DNA of 64,000 nucleotides, taken from the NCBI RefSeq assembly GCF_001557115.1, contig NZ_LSKQ01000056.1, forward strand, positions 1-64,000, written 5' to 3'. Position 1 is the first letter of the stretch, and the number at the start of each line of letters is the position of its first letter. The notes under the pieces were generated by a model, which was given only the letters and a program-made list of their open reading frames with translations, made no database searches and had not been told where the DNA came from. The stretch comes from Erythrobacter sp. CCH5-A1 (GTDB lineage Bacteria; Pseudomonadota; Alphaproteobacteria; Sphingomonadales; Sphingomonadaceae). Both the position numbers and the translations under genes were made by a program. Below are positions 1 through 9,143 of this stretch, piece by piece.

Positions 1-37
1 TCCCGCCTTCGGGAGGGGCTGGGGGTGGGCACGAAAC

Positions 38-955
38 CTAAGCCGCCGCCCGCCGCAACCGATCATTGATCGCCCGCCCCACGCCCACCTCGGGCACCGG
101 GGCCACCGCGATGCGCGGCGCAGCCGCGCGAGCGCCCTCGTGCAGAGCGGCGTAGAGGCGCGCGGCAGCCTCGTCGAGATTGCCGCTCACCGACAATGTG
201 ATGTCGCCCTCCACCGCACCGAAACCGATCAGGAATTCATCCGGCTCGGCCCACTCGGCATTCAGGCGCACGGGCTTGCCGGGAGCATAGTGGCTGGCGA
301 GCTGGCCCGGCGCTTCGATTCCCCCGCCCCTGCCCTGCGTGCCCAGCGCAATCGGCCCCGGCCGCAATTCCTCGACGCTCCCGTCGGCGCGCACCGCGAC
401 GATGGTCGATTCCACCCCCGCGCTTGTTGCCCCTCCATCGAGCACCATGTCGATCCGCGCGTCGAGCGAGGCGAGGACATGCGCGGGCGTCGTCGGGCTG
501 ATGAAGCCGCTGCGGTTGGCCGAGGGCGCGGCAAGCGGGAAGCCGCAGCGCTCCAGCAGCGCCTGCATCACCGGATGCGCGGGCGCGCGCAGGGCGATGG
601 TGGGGAGCCCGGCGGTCACCGCCCCGGCCAGCCCCGCATCGGCGCGGCGCGGCAGCACCAGCGTCAGCGGGCCGGGCCAATGGGCGGCGGCCAGCGCGCG
701 GGCCTCGGGCGAGAACTCGGCATAGCGCTCGGCCTGCTCCACCCCCCGCACATGCACGATCAGCGGATTGAAGTCCGGCCGCCCCTTCGCGGCATAGATC
801 CGGGCCACCGCCTCGGCAGAATCCGCCCGCGCCGCCAGCCCGTAGACCGTCTCGGTCGGCACCGCGACCAGCCCGCCCGATTCGAGGATTCGCGCCGCCC
901 GCGCGATCCCCGCAGCGTCCGCCAGCACCACTTCCGTAACGTTCTTGCCGCTCAT
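38..955 (-). CDS. tsaC: L-threonylcarbamoyladenylate synthase (Sua5/YrdC, long form)
   Basis: Makes threonylcarbamoyl-AMP from threonine, bicarbonate and ATP, the activated intermediate for the t6A37 modification of ANN-decoding tRNAs; cytosolic. PTETVYGL at residues 33-40, a KGRP motif near 57 and SANRSG near 142 mark the YrdC/Sua5 fold. At 305 residues this is the long Sua5 form: a second C-terminal domain begins near SHYAPGKP at about residue 220. The short TsaC form would stop near 190-200. The gene is divergent from the acyl-CoA dehydrogenase gene, with about 70 bases between the starts. The symbol sua5 would fit equally well. Confidence 0.93.
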   Translation of the reverse strand: MSGKNVTEVVLADAAGIARAARILESGGLVAVPTETVYGLAARADSAEAVARIYAAKGRPDFNPLIVHVRGVEQAERYAEFSPEARALAAAHWPGPLTLVLPRRADAGLAGAVTAGLPTIALRAPAHPVMQALLERCGFPLAAPSANRSGFISPTTPAHVLASLDARIDMVLDGGATSAGVESTIVAVRADGSVEELRPGPIALGTQGRGGGIEAPGQLASHYAPGKPVRLNAEWAEPDEFLIGFGAVEGDITLSVSGNLDEAAARLYAALHEGARAAAPRIAVAPVPEVGVGRAINDRLRRAAA

Positions 956-1025
956 GCCCCGGCGCTATATTCGTTTGCCCGCCCTGCCAAGAGCGCAGCC
1001 CCCCAAGACCCGCAAGGATGCCCCA

Positions 1026-2768
1026 GTGACCCCCTTCACCCCGCCGACCGCCGACCAGCTGCTCGCCATCCGCGTCAATGCCGGGATCGACGAATTGGCG
1101 CAGTCTGAACGCTTCGCCCATGCCGAGCCCGATTTGGTCGAAGCAATCGTGGAAGGCGTCGGCCAGTTCGCAGCCGGAGAATTCGCGCCGCTCAACCGCA
1201 AGGGCGATCTGGAGGGCGCGAAGCTCGAAAACGGCGTCGTGCGCCTGCCCGAAGGCTTCGAGCCCGCCTATCACGCCTATGTCGAGCAGGGCTGGAACGC
1301 CATCGCCTCGCCCGCTGCCCACGGCGGGCAGGGCCTGCCCTTCACGCTGGCCTGCAACGTGCTCGAAAACCTCGGCGCGGCCAACATGGCCTTCACCCTG
1401 CTCCCGATGCTGAGCGTCGGCGCGATCGAGGCGCTGGAGCACCATGGCTCCCCCGCCCAGCAGGCGATGTATCTGCCTAAACTCGTCAGCGGCGAATGGT
1501 CGGGCACCATGAACCTCACCGAACCTGCAGCAGGGAGCGATGTCGGCGCGCTGCGCTCCACCGCCGAGCCGATCGAGAACGGCGAACACGCGGGGAAGTA
1601 CAAGATCACCGGCCAGAAGATCTACATCACCTGGGGCGAGCACGACCTTGCCGAGAACATCATCCACCTGGTGCTGGCCCGCCTCCCCGGCGCGCCCGAA
1701 GGCTCGCGCGGGATCAGCCTGTTCGTGGTGCCCAAGTATCATGTGAACGCGGACGGCAGCCTCGGCCCGAGGAACGACCTCAGGTGCGTCAGCCTCGAAC
1801 ACAAGCTTGGCATCAACGCTTCGCCCACCTGCGTCATGTCCTACGGCGACAACGGCGAATGCATCGGCGAGCTGGTCGGCGCGCCCAACAAGGGGCTCGC
1901 TGCGATGTTCACGATGATGAACAACGCGCGCATCAATGTCGGCAACCAGGGCGCGCAGATCGCCGAGCGGGCAACCCAGCAGGCGCTCGCCTATGCCCGC
2001 GACCGGGTGCAGTCGGCGCGCGCCGGTTCGCCCGACAAGACCCCGGTGGCGATTATCGAGCACCCCGACGTGCGCCGCATGATCCTGCGCATGAAGGCGC
2101 TGACCGAAGGGGTGCGCGCGCTGCTCTATTACTGCGCGGGGCAGGTCGACCGCGGCAATCTGGGCGATGAAGCCGCAAAAACCCGTTCGGAAATCCTCGT
2201 GCCGCTGCTCAAGGCGTGGGGCACGGATGTGGGCGTGGAAGTCTCCGGCCTCGGCATCCAGATCCACGGGGGCATGGGCTTCGTCGAGGAGACCGGGGCC
2301 GCCCAGCACTGGCGCGATTCGCGGATTGCGCCGATCTACGAAGGCACCAACGGCATCCAGGCCGCCGACCTCGTCACCCGCAAGCTGGGGCTCGACGGGG
2401 GCGAGGCGCTGGTGGCGCTGTTCGAGGACATCGCGCGCGAGGCGGCCGAGGAATATGCCCTCGCGGCGCTCGCCCGCGACTGCGCCAATGTCGCGCAGTG
2501 GATGCGCGACGATGCGAGCCTCGATGACAGGCTGGCGGGCAGCGTCCCCTTCTGCACCATGGCCGCGGTCTGCGTCTCCGGGTGGCAGCTGACGAAGCAG
2601 GCGCAGGCCGTCGCGGCAGGGGCCGCTCCGGAGCTGGCCGCGACCAAGCCGGTGACGGTGCGCTTCTTCCTCGACCGGATCGTGCCGGAAGCGGCAGGGC
2701 TGAAGGCGGGCGCAGTGGCCGGGGCAGACCTGCTTTACGCGCTCTCTGCCGAAGCGCTGGTCGCCTGA
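1026..2768 (+). CDS. acyl-CoA dehydrogenase with extra C-terminal domain
   Basis: FAD enzyme of the acyl-CoA dehydrogenase superfamily, 580 residues. It should oxidise an acyl-CoA to the trans-2-enoyl-CoA and pass electrons to ETF. Visible are the flavin/substrate loop NLTEPAAGSDVGALR near residue 160 and YEGTNGIQ at about 437, which carries the usual catalytic-base Glu position. The length, and the extra domain after that motif, match the long subfamily that includes DmdC-type methylmercaptopropionyl-CoA dehydrogenases; the substrate here is unknown. The GTG start was chosen because AAGGA lies 7 bases upstream and the protein then begins TPFTPPTADQ; an in-frame ATG at 945 would overlap the divergent gene. 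Confidence 0.9.
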   Translation: MTPFTPPTADQLLAIRVNAGIDELAQSERFAHAEPDLVEAIVEGVGQFAAGEFAPLNRKGDLEGAKLENGVVRLPEGFEPAYHAYVEQGWNAIASPAAHGGQGLPFTLACNVLENLGAANMAFTLLPMLSVGAIEALEHHGSPAQQAMYLPKLVSGEWSGTMNLTEPAAGSDVGALRSTAEPIENGEHAGKYKITGQKIYITWGEHDLAENIIHLVLARLPGAPEGSRGISLFVVPKYHVNADGSLGPRNDLRCVSLEHKLGINASPTCVMSYGDNGECIGELVGAPNKGLAAMFTMMNNARINVGNQGAQIAERATQQALAYARDRVQSARAGSPDKTPVAIIEHPDVRRMILRMKALTEGVRALLYYCAGQVDRGNLGDEAAKTRSEILVPLLKAWGTDVGVEVSGLGIQIHGGMGFVEETGAAQHWRDSRIAPIYEGTNGIQAADLVTRKLGLDGGEALVALFEDIAREAAEEYALAALARDCANVAQWMRDDASLDDRLAGSVPFCTMAAVCVSGWQLTKQAQAVAAGAAPELAATKPVTVRFFLDRIVPEAAGLKAGAVAGADLLYALSAEALVA

Positions 2769-2769
2769 C

Positions 2770-3582
2770 ATGGATGAAAGCGCGCTGGAGCGGATCGCCG
2801 CCGCTTTGGAGCGCCTCGCGCCTGCGCCGGTGCCGCCGACCGACTGGCTCGCCCACCCCGCCTATGTGTGGGAGGGCGTGGCCGCGCGGCCCGTGCCGGT
2901 GCTCGATGCCCTGCCGCTCGATAGCCTCCACGGGATCGACGCCCAAAAGCAAGCGCTGCGCAACAACTGCGCCCGTCTGGCGAGCGGCGCGGCAGCGCAT
3001 GACGCGCTGCTGTGGGGCGCGCGGGGGATGGGCAAATCGGCGCTGGTGCGCGCCTGCGTCGCCGATGTGCAGCGCGAGACGCAGAACCTCGCGCTCGTCC
3101 AGCTTGCCCTCGGCACGCTCCCGACCTTCCCCGCGCTGATCGCGGCGCTGGCGGGAGTGAAGCGCGCCTTCCTCCTTTTCATCGACGACCTCGGCTTCGG
3201 TGCAGAGGCGCGGGCGGAGATGCTGGCGCTGCGCAGCCTGCTCGAAGGCGGCATCGCCCCGCGTCCGGCGCATATCCGGCTTGTGGTCACCGCCAACCGT
3301 CGCGGAATCGTCGAGCGGCAGGATACCTCGGGGGCGATCCACGAGCGGGACGAGCGCGACGATGCGCTGGCGCTCGCCGACCGCTTCGGGCTGTCGCTGG
3401 GCTTCCACCCGGCGGACAAGGACACCTATCTCGCCATTCTGGAGGGCTACACCGCCCCGCTCGGCCTCGCCTTCGATCCCGAGGAGGCGATGGCCTTCGC
3501 CATCCAGCGCGGCAACCGCTCGGGCCGCACCGCGCTGCAATTCGCGACCGAGCTGGCGGGGCGGGCGGGACTAAGCCTTTAG
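2770..3582 (+). CDS. DUF815-type AAA+ ATPase
   Basis: A 270-residue ATP-binding protein of the DUF815 type, function unknown. It has a Walker A loop GARGMGKSAL at about residues 83-92 and a Walker B LLFIDDLGF at about 136-144. Downstream, the ERDERDDALALADRFGL stretch and a C-terminal helical lid are typical of this family. It follows the acyl-CoA dehydrogenase stop with one intervening base, so co-translation is likely although a shared function is not obvious. The 3' end overlaps the convergent sugar dehydrogenase-like gene by four bases. Confidence 0.85.
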   Translation: MDESALERIAAALERLAPAPVPPTDWLAHPAYVWEGVAARPVPVLDALPLDSLHGIDAQKQALRNNCARLASGAAAHDALLWGARGMGKSALVRACVADVQRETQNLALVQLALGTLPTFPALIAALAGVKRAFLLFIDDLGFGAEARAEMLALRSLLEGGIAPRPAHIRLVVTANRRGIVERQDTSGAIHERDERDDALALADRFGLSLGFHPADKDTYLAILEGYTAPLGLAFDPEEAMAFAIQRGNRSGRTALQFATELAGRAGLSL

Positions 3583-5057
3583 TTGATCTTCTGCCCCGCC
3601 TGCTGGCGCAGGTAATCCGCCTCGAACTTGGCGCGCGGGTCGGTCAACTCCTGGGGCGGGAGCGGCTTGCCGACCAGCCGGGCGATCGCCGGCGCGGGCG
3701 CGGCGGAGGGCGAGCGCACCCGCCAGATGATCCCGGCGGTATCGTCCGACACCAGCAGCGAGCCATCGCCGCCCCACGTCACCCAGGTCGGCCGACCGTG
3801 GGTCTTGCCGTCGGCGGTGAGGAAGCCGGTCAGCACCGGCTTGGGCTTGCCGACCGGATTGCCGCGATCGTCGAAGTCGACGAACACCACGTCATAGCCC
3901 GAGGCGGGCTTGCGGTTCCACGATCCGTGCCGCGCGATGAAGGCCCCGCCCGAGAACGCCGTCCCCATCCGGTCGCCCTCCTTCGAGAACACCATGCCCA
4001 ACGCCGCCACGTGGGGCCCGAGCGCATATTCGGGTTTCCGCACATATTCCATCATGAAGCGCGGCATCGGCGCATCGACCCGGCGGTCACGGTTGGTCTT
4101 GTAGTAGACCCAGGGCCAGCCGTATTGCGCGCCGATCGGCACATTGGTGAGGTAATCGGGCACCAGGTCGCTGCCGAGCATGTCGCGCTCGTTCACTGTG
4201 GTCCACAGCTCCCCGCTCCAGGGCGAGAAATCGAGCCCGTTGGGGTTGCGCAAACCGGCCGCGAACTGGCGCTGGCGCTTGGTCGCGAAATCATACTCCC
4301 AGATCAGCGCGCGGCCCTCTTCGAGTTTCATGCCGCTCTCGCCGATATTGCTGACCGAGCCGACCGCGACATAGAGCTGCTTGCCGTCGGGCGAGAGCTT
4401 CAAGTTGCGCATCCAGTGCCCGCCGCCGGGGGCGAGGTCCATGATCTTGGTGCCCTTCCCGCTCACCGCATCGGCCCCCAGCGCATAGGGGAAGGCGAGC
4501 ACGGCATTGTGGTTGGCGATGTAGAGCGTCCCGTCCGCCCAGGCGAGGCCCGAGGGCGAATCGAGGCCGTCCTGCGCGATCACCTTGCGCGTTTCGGCGG
4601 TGCCGTTGCCGTCGGCATCGCGCAGCAGCACGATCTGATTTGGCGAAGCGCCGCTCGCCCCGGCCTTGGTCAGCAGGCTGTCGGCGATCCAGTTCTTGAT
4701 CGAGTCCATGATCCCTTCGCTGGGCGCCTCGACCGCGGGCGCGCGGGTCAGGCTGACCAGCACGTCGCCGTTGGGCAGGGTGTAGAGCGTACGCGGATGT
4801 TCAAGCCCCTCGGCAAAGCGCGCGACCTCGAGCCCCTCGGCCGGGGTAGGCGCCTCGCCCGCGGCCCAGCCCACCGGCTCGGCGATCTGGACCGTGGGGA
4901 AGGTCTGGGGATCGGCCTTCTGGAGCACCGGATCGGTGCCCGCGACCTCCTCGACACTGAGATCGGCGGTGTCGCCGCGGCTCACGAACCAGAACCCGGC
5001 CCCGGCCACCACGATGAAGACGACGAGAGCGATTGCGATTTTGCGGAAGAATGCCAT
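3579..5057 (-). CDS. PQQ-dependent sugar (sorbosone) dehydrogenase-like membrane-anchored protein
   Basis: A 492-residue six-bladed beta-propeller of the glucose/sorbosone dehydrogenase type. Members oxidise sugars in the periplasm with PQQ, but many homologues have no tested substrate. The start MAFFRKIAIALVV gives a clean N-terminal membrane anchor (residues 5-24); a longer frame to 5120 would run to within three bases of the next gene. Family-like segments include NGDVLVSLT, LYIANHNAVLAF, RNPNGLDFSPWSGELW and GAFIARHGSWNR, the last two being typical of sorbosone dehydrogenases. No PQQ biosynthesis genes are in the window, so cofactor supply cannot be judged here. Confidence 0.85.
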   Translation of the reverse strand: MAFFRKIAIALVVFIVVAGAGFWFVSRGDTADLSVEEVAGTDPVLQKADPQTFPTVQIAEPVGWAAGEAPTPAEGLEVARFAEGLEHPRTLYTLPNGDVLVSLTRAPAVEAPSEGIMDSIKNWIADSLLTKAGASGASPNQIVLLRDADGNGTAETRKVIAQDGLDSPSGLAWADGTLYIANHNAVLAFPYALGADAVSGKGTKIMDLAPGGGHWMRNLKLSPDGKQLYVAVGSVSNIGESGMKLEEGRALIWEYDFATKRQRQFAAGLRNPNGLDFSPWSGELWTTVNERDMLGSDLVPDYLTNVPIGAQYGWPWVYYKTNRDRRVDAPMPRFMMEYVRKPEYALGPHVAALGMVFSKEGDRMGTAFSGGAFIARHGSWNRKPASGYDVVFVDFDDRGNPVGKPKPVLTGFLTADGKTHGRPTWVTWGGDGSLLVSDDTAGIIWRVRSPSAAPAPAIARLVGKPLPPQELTDPRAKFEADYLRQQAGQKIN

Positions 5058-5122
5058 GTGGCACGGGATAAGGCCGCGCGAGGCGCGCGGCAACCGACAA
5101 GCGATGAAAGACACGTCCACCG

Positions 5123-5623
5123 ATGTATGATTTCAAGCCCGCCGCGCGGCTCCCCGCCGAAGAGCTCTACCGCGACCTCCTCGCCGCTGCGGGCGCGTTG
5201 ACCGAGGGCGAGCCGGACGGCGTCGCCAACATGGCCAATGTCGCGGCGCTCCTGTGGGAATTCCTGCCCGATTTGAACTGGGCAGGCTTCTACCGTGTCG
5301 CCCCGGCCAAGGCGGGCGGGGGCGAGGAGCTGGTGCTCGGGCCTTTCGTGGGCCGCCCGGCCTGCATCCGCATCCCCTTCGGCAACGGCGTGTGCGGCGC
5401 GGCAGCGCAAAGTCGCGCCACGCAACTTGTCGCCGACGTCCACGCCTTCCCCGGCCACATCGCCTGCGACGCCGCCAGCGCGAGCGAGCTGGTGGTGCCG
5501 GTGCTGCGTGACGGGACGGTGATCGCGGTGATCGACCTTGACAGCCCCACCCCCGCCCGCTTCACCGAGGACGATGCCCGGGGGATCGAGACGCTCGCCG
5601 CGCTGCTCGCGAGCCGCATCTGA
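5123..5623 (+). CDS. msrC: free methionine-(R)-sulfoxide reductase (GAF domain)
   Basis: A single GAF-domain enzyme of 166 residues that reduces free L-methionine-(R)-sulfoxide with thioredoxin; cytosolic repair of oxidised methionine. The three family cysteines are present with E. coli YebR-like spacing: Cys in RPACIRIPFGNGVCG (two, 10 apart) and in GHIACD, 24 residues later. NWAGFYR near residue 52 and IDLDSP near the end are also characteristic. It starts 65 bases from the divergent dehydrogenase gene, so the two promoters must lie back to back. Confidence 0.93.
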   Translation: MYDFKPAARLPAEELYRDLLAAAGALTEGEPDGVANMANVAALLWEFLPDLNWAGFYRVAPAKAGGGEELVLGPFVGRPACIRIPFGNGVCGAAAQSRATQLVADVHAFPGHIACDAASASELVVPVLRDGTVIAVIDLDSPTPARFTEDDARGIETLAALLASRI

Positions 5624-5680
5624 TTCTTCCCGAAACGGGACAGAACGCACGCCCCGCTTGGGTGCGGGCCCCTGACGGTG

Positions 5681-5699
5681 TTAGTCTTTCGCTAACCAT
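5681..5699 (+). promoter_or_regulatory. CtrA-box-like motif before the glycine-zipper gene
   Basis: TTAG, seven bases, then CTAACCAT. This matches the alphaproteobacterial CtrA spacing TTAA-N7-TTAA with one substitution in each half and a CCAT extension. It lies 32 bases upstream of the ATG at 5732. Binding is inferred from pattern only. Confidence 0.35.
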
Positions 5700-5731
5700 C
5701 AGCTAGTCTGCTGAATCAGGGGGATTCGCCC

Positions 5732-6634
5732 ATGCTCAAGACCATTTCGACCCTTCCTCTCGCCGCGCTGGCGATGGCTGCAGTGCCCGCCGCGGCGCAG
5801 GCGCAGGACTACAGCGATGTCCCGCCGCTCGCCCCGATGGGCCAGAACGAACTGCGCGAGCTGCCCGCCGACATGCGCAGCGCTCCCACGCCGGCTCCGG
5901 TCACGGCAATCCGCCCGACCGAGACGGTCACGATCGAGAACGGGGTCGAGACGGTCACCCGCACCCGCTACATCAATGCGCCCGGTGCGATGCCTCCGGC
6001 CCCGCACGGCTATCAGGGCCAGGGTTATGCGACCCAGTATTACGGCGGTCAGGGCTATGGCTATGCGGCCGCACCCGCCGTGTTCGAGCGCCAGCAGTGG
6101 ATCGACGAATGCCGCCGCCGCACCCGCGGGCAGAACCGCGACAACACCGGCCTGATCATCGGTGGGCTGCTCGGCGCGATCGGCGGGGGGATTGCCGGTT
6201 ACGAGATCGCCGGCGCGGGTGACCGCGTGCTCGGCACGGTGCTCGGCGTGGGCGGCGGCGGGCTGCTCGGCGGACTTCTCGGCAGCCTGTTCGATGGCGA
6301 CAAGAAGAAGAACCTCTACGATTGCGAAGCCGCGCTCGACAGCTACCTGTCGGCCTACGGCGCACCCGCCCCGCGCATTGCCAGCCGCACGATTCCCTAT
6401 CCGGCCTACGACTATGGCTACGGCTATGGCTACCCACAGGGCTACGCCTACGGCTACACCTATGCCCCACCCCCGCAGGTGGTGCTGGTGCCGGTGCGCA
6501 CCGAGGTGCAGCAGCAGGTGGTGGTGCGCGAAACCGTCCGCGAGGAGACCTACACCGTCCCCGGCGCGACCCGGATCATCACCGACCCCGCTCCGCGCCC
6601 GCGCCCGACCAAGAAGATGCTCCGCCAGCGCTGA
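5732..6634 (+). CDS. secreted glycine-zipper 2TM-domain envelope protein
   Basis: A 300-residue protein with a Sec signal peptide (hydrophobic segment ending AAAQAQD, about residues 1-28). A glycine zipper of the 17-kDa surface antigen type follows: LIIGGLLGAIGGGIAGYEI and GTVLGVGGGGLLGGLLGSLF, about residues 148-190. On either side are Tyr/Gly/Gln-rich low-complexity tracts, including repeated YG and YGYGYP units. Such proteins sit in the envelope, but this one has no defined role. The gene stands alone, preceded by a CtrA-like motif and followed by a strong terminator. Confidence 0.8.
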   Translation: MLKTISTLPLAALAMAAVPAAAQAQDYSDVPPLAPMGQNELRELPADMRSAPTPAPVTAIRPTETVTIENGVETVTRTRYINAPGAMPPAPHGYQGQGYATQYYGGQGYGYAAAPAVFERQQWIDECRRRTRGQNRDNTGLIIGGLLGAIGGGIAGYEIAGAGDRVLGTVLGVGGGGLLGGLLGSLFDGDKKKNLYDCEAALDSYLSAYGAPAPRIASRTIPYPAYDYGYGYGYPQGYAYGYTYAPPPQVVLVPVRTEVQQQVVVRETVREETYTVPGATRIITDPAPRPRPTKKMLRQR

Positions 6635-6663
6635 ATTTCCGTCCCCCGAGGGACCGACACGAG

Positions 6664-6702
6664 AAAGCCCCGCAAGCTCAGGCGAACTTGCGGGGCTTTT
6701 TC
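6664..6702 (+). terminator. Rho-independent terminator, probably bidirectional
   Basis: A hairpin with arms AAAGCCCCGCAAG and CTTGCGGGGCTTT and a short loop, followed on the plus strand by five T. It ends the glycine-zipper transcript. The A-run on its left side lets it also serve parB, whose stop is 20 bases away on the other strand. Confidence 0.9.
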
Positions 6703-6722
6703 ATGCCCGCCGGGCGCGTTTC

Positions 6723-7697
6723 CTAGAATTCCCCGCCAGTCAACCGCTGGCACAGCAGATCGAGCTGGTCGAGCGTCGTGTAGCGGATCGTCATCGTGCC
6801 CTTGCGCGGATCGCTCTCGGGCTTGATCTTCACGCTGAGGCCGAGGAACTCCTCGAGATGCTGCTGCACCGCGACGATATCGGCATTGTCAGGGGTGAGG
6901 TAAGGCGGCTCGGCCAGGGCCTCGGCGCGCTTGGCCGGCTTTTTGGTGAGCGTTTCGACATCGCGCACCGAAAGCCCCTCGGCCACCGCGATGGCGGCAA
7001 GCTCGCGGGCATCCTCACGCCCGATCAACGCGCGCGCGTGACCCGTCGTCAGCTTGCCCTGCTGGATCAGGTCGAGCACATCGTCGGGCAGTGCCATCAG
7101 CCGCATCATGTTGGCGACATGGCTGCGCGACTTTTCGACCATCCGGGCGATGTCGGCCTGGATCATCCCCTCCTCCTCGGCGAGGCGGTGATAGGCGCGT
7201 GCTTCCTCGACCGGGTTCAAGTCCTCGCGCTGGAGGTTCTCGATCAGCGCAAGCGCCATGACCTCGCGGTCCGAAAGCGCGCGGACCAGCGCCGGGATCT
7301 CGTGCAGCCGGGCCTTCTGCGCCGCGCGCCAGCGGCGCTCGCCCGCCACCAGCTGGTAGCCGTCCCCTTCGGGATGGGGGCGGACAATGATCGGCTGGAT
7401 CACGCCGCGGGTGGCGATCGAGGCGGCGAGTTCCTCGAGCGCGGCCTCGTCGAAAAATTTGCGCGGATTGCCCGGCAGCGGCTTGATGCTGGCGAGCGGC
7501 AGCATGCGTAACGGCGATGCGCCCGGCTGCGGGGCCTCGGGAGCAGCAGCGGCGATCTCCTCGCGGCGCACCAGCGGCTCCTCGCGCCGGGTTTCCCCGA
7601 GCAGCGCGCCCAGTCCCTTGCCCAAGCGGCGCGGCTTGTCCGCCGCAGCCCGCGAAAGCGCAGCAATTTCAGAAGTTTGATCAATATTCTCGGTCAT
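6723..7697 (-). CDS. parB: chromosome partitioning protein ParB
   Basis: CTPase and parS-binding protein (324 residues) that loads at parS, spreads along DNA and helps segregate the origin region. The N-terminal CTP-binding domain has LVAGERRWRAAQ and the ENLQREDLNPVEEA box; a helix-turn-helix follows with MVEKSRSHVANMMRL. The C-terminal dimerisation segment ends the chain. The start MTENIDQ was chosen because its ATG overlaps the parA stop as ATGA; an upstream in-frame ATG would lie inside parA. Its targets are the seven parS sites between 8560 and 13290. Confidence 0.97.
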   Translation of the reverse strand: MTENIDQTSEIAALSRAAADKPRRLGKGLGALLGETRREEPLVRREEIAAAAPEAPQPGASPLRMLPLASIKPLPGNPRKFFDEAALEELAASIATRGVIQPIIVRPHPEGDGYQLVAGERRWRAAQKARLHEIPALVRALSDREVMALALIENLQREDLNPVEEARAYHRLAEEEGMIQADIARMVEKSRSHVANMMRLMALPDDVLDLIQQGKLTTGHARALIGREDARELAAIAVAEGLSVRDVETLTKKPAKRAEALAEPPYLTPDNADIVAVQQHLEEFLGLSVKIKPESDPRKGTMTIRYTTLDQLDLLCQRLTGGEF

Positions 7698-8470
7698 GCC
7701 GCCTGTCTTTCTGCGGGAAATCGCCCGATCAGCTCGCGCGCCAATGCCATATAGGCGCGGCTGCCAGTGCAATGCTGGTCATAGATCAGCGCGGGGAGCC
7801 CATGACTCGGCGCTTCGGACAGGCGGACGTTGCGCGGGATCACCGTCTCGAACACCAGCTTGCCGAGACAATCGCGCACGTCGTCCGACACCTGATCGGT
7901 CAGCCGGTTGCGCCGGTCATACATGGTCAGCGCGACGCCGATGATGCCGAGCTCGGGATTGAAGCGCTGCTGCACCTGGTCGACGGTCTGGAGCAGCTGC
8001 GAAAGCCCCTCGAGCGCGAAGAACTCGCATTGCAGCGGCACCAGCAGCGTATTGGCGGCGCACAGCGCGTTCAGCGTCAGCAGGCCGAGCGAGGGCGGGC
8101 AGTCGATGAAGCAGATGTCGTGCCCGGTATAGCCGTTCAAGCCGCGGTGGAGCCGGTGGGTGCGCCCCTCGACCGCGACAAGTTCAACCTCGGCGCCCGA
8201 CAGATCGACCGTCGCCGGGATGATATCGAGACGCGGGATGGCGGTCGGCACGATCGCCGAGGCCAGCGCAACTTCGTCGACCAACAGGTCATAGCTCGAA
8301 ATTGCGCGCGCCGCCGCATCGACGCCGAGTCCGGTCGAGGCATTGCCCTGCGGATCGAGGTCGATCAGCAGCGTCCTCCACCCGGTCGCAGCCATGGCGG
8401 TGGCGATGTTGATCGCGGTGGTGGTCTTGCCCACTCCGCCCTTCTGGTTGGCAATCGCGATGGTCAGCAT
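7694..8470 (-). CDS. parA: chromosome partitioning ATPase ParA
   Basis: Deviant Walker-type ATPase of 258 residues that forms the nucleoid-bound gradient pulling ParB-parS complexes apart. The deviant P-loop KGGVGKTT is at residues 10-17, LLIDLDPQGNAS near 36-47 and FIDCPPSLGLLT near 119-130. It is short, without the N-terminal helix-turn-helix of plasmid type Ia ParA, as expected for a chromosomal Soj-like protein. It lies in order rsmG-parA-parB, the usual origin-proximal arrangement, and is coupled to parB by a four-base overlap. Confidence 0.97.
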   Translation of the reverse strand: MLTIAIANQKGGVGKTTTAINIATAMAATGWRTLLIDLDPQGNASTGLGVDAAARAISSYDLLVDEVALASAIVPTAIPRLDIIPATVDLSGAEVELVAVEGRTHRLHRGLNGYTGHDICFIDCPPSLGLLTLNALCAANTLLVPLQCEFFALEGLSQLLQTVDQVQQRFNPELGIIGVALTMYDRRNRLTDQVSDDVRDCLGKLVFETVIPRNVRLSEAPSHGLPALIYDQHCTGSRAYMALARELIGRFPAERQAA

Positions 8471-8516
8471 GGGAGAATCCTGTCCTGTTCGCGCCGTTTT
8501 CGCGCAAGAAGTCGCG

Positions 8517-9143
8517 TCAGGCCTTTACGATGATCCCCGCCTCGGGATCGGTCAAGGAATGTTTCACGTGAAACATTGTCCGAATCGAAGGTCTCAGTGC
8601 CTCCAATTCCTGCGCCGCAGAGCGGCCCTTGGGCAACACGTAAACCGTGGCCCTTGTGGAGAAGGGTGCGGATAGTTCGAGAAGTTTGGGGAGAGGCGCA
8701 AAGGCGCGTGCCGAAATGGCGCGGGCCGGGAAAGGCGTGACCCGTTCGAGGCGCTGGCCCTCGACCCGGCATTTGGGGAGAGCGAGCACTTCGATGCAGT
8801 GGTTGAGGAACTCGACCCGGCGCGCGCGCGATTCGACAAGCACAACGGGCATGTTGGGATGGAGCGCGGCGATCACCAGGCCCGGGAAGCCGGGACCGCT
8901 TCCCAGATCGAGCCAGGGGCCGACCGCGTTCGCTCCGAATGTTTCACGTGAAACATTCTGCGTAAGCTGCGCCGAATCGGCGATATGGCGCTGCCACAGG
9001 TGCGCCTCAGTCGCCTTGGCGATCAGGTTCTGGCGCTGGTTCTCTTCCAGCACCAGCGCAGCAAAGGTCTTGAGCCGCGCCATCCCCGCATCGTCGGTCA
9101 GTCCGGCGACATAGGCCCGGGCTTCCTCCTCGGTCACGATCAT
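8517..9143 (-). CDS. rsmG: 16S rRNA (guanine527-N7)-methyltransferase RsmG
   Basis: Methylates G527 of 16S rRNA using S-adenosylmethionine; 208 residues. The SAM-binding motif [17 protein letters not shown] lies near residues 77-94, followed by [15 protein letters not shown]. Two parS palindromes are inside the reading frame: one read as MFHVKH near residue 190, the other read in a different frame as NVSRETF near 63. Its ATG overlaps the mnmG stop (ATGA), so it is coupled to mnmG. The conventional older name is gidB. Confidence 0.96.
   Translation of the reverse strand: MIVTEEEARAYVAGLTDDAGMARLKTFAALVLEENQRQNLIAKATEAHLWQRHIADSAQLTQNVSRETFGANAVGPWLDLGSGPGFPGLVIAALHPNMPVVLVESRARRVEFLNHCIEVLALPKCRVEGQRLERVTPFPARAISARAFAPLPKLLELSAPFSTRATVYVLPKGRSAAQELEALRPSIRTMFHVKHSLTDPEAGIIVKA
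8560..8575. other. parS site 1, inside rsmG
   Basis: Perfect 16/16 match to the bacterial parS palindrome TGTTTCACGTGAAACA. The symmetry extends to 20 bp (AATGTTTCACGTGAAACATT). It is read in rsmG as Met-Phe-His-Val-Lys-His close to the C-terminus. Confidence 0.95.
8940..8955. other. parS site 2, inside rsmG
   Basis: Perfect 16/16 parS palindrome, again extended to 20 bp. Here the gene reads it in another frame, giving Asn-Val-Ser-Arg-Glu-Thr-Phe at about residues 63-69. Confidence 0.95.
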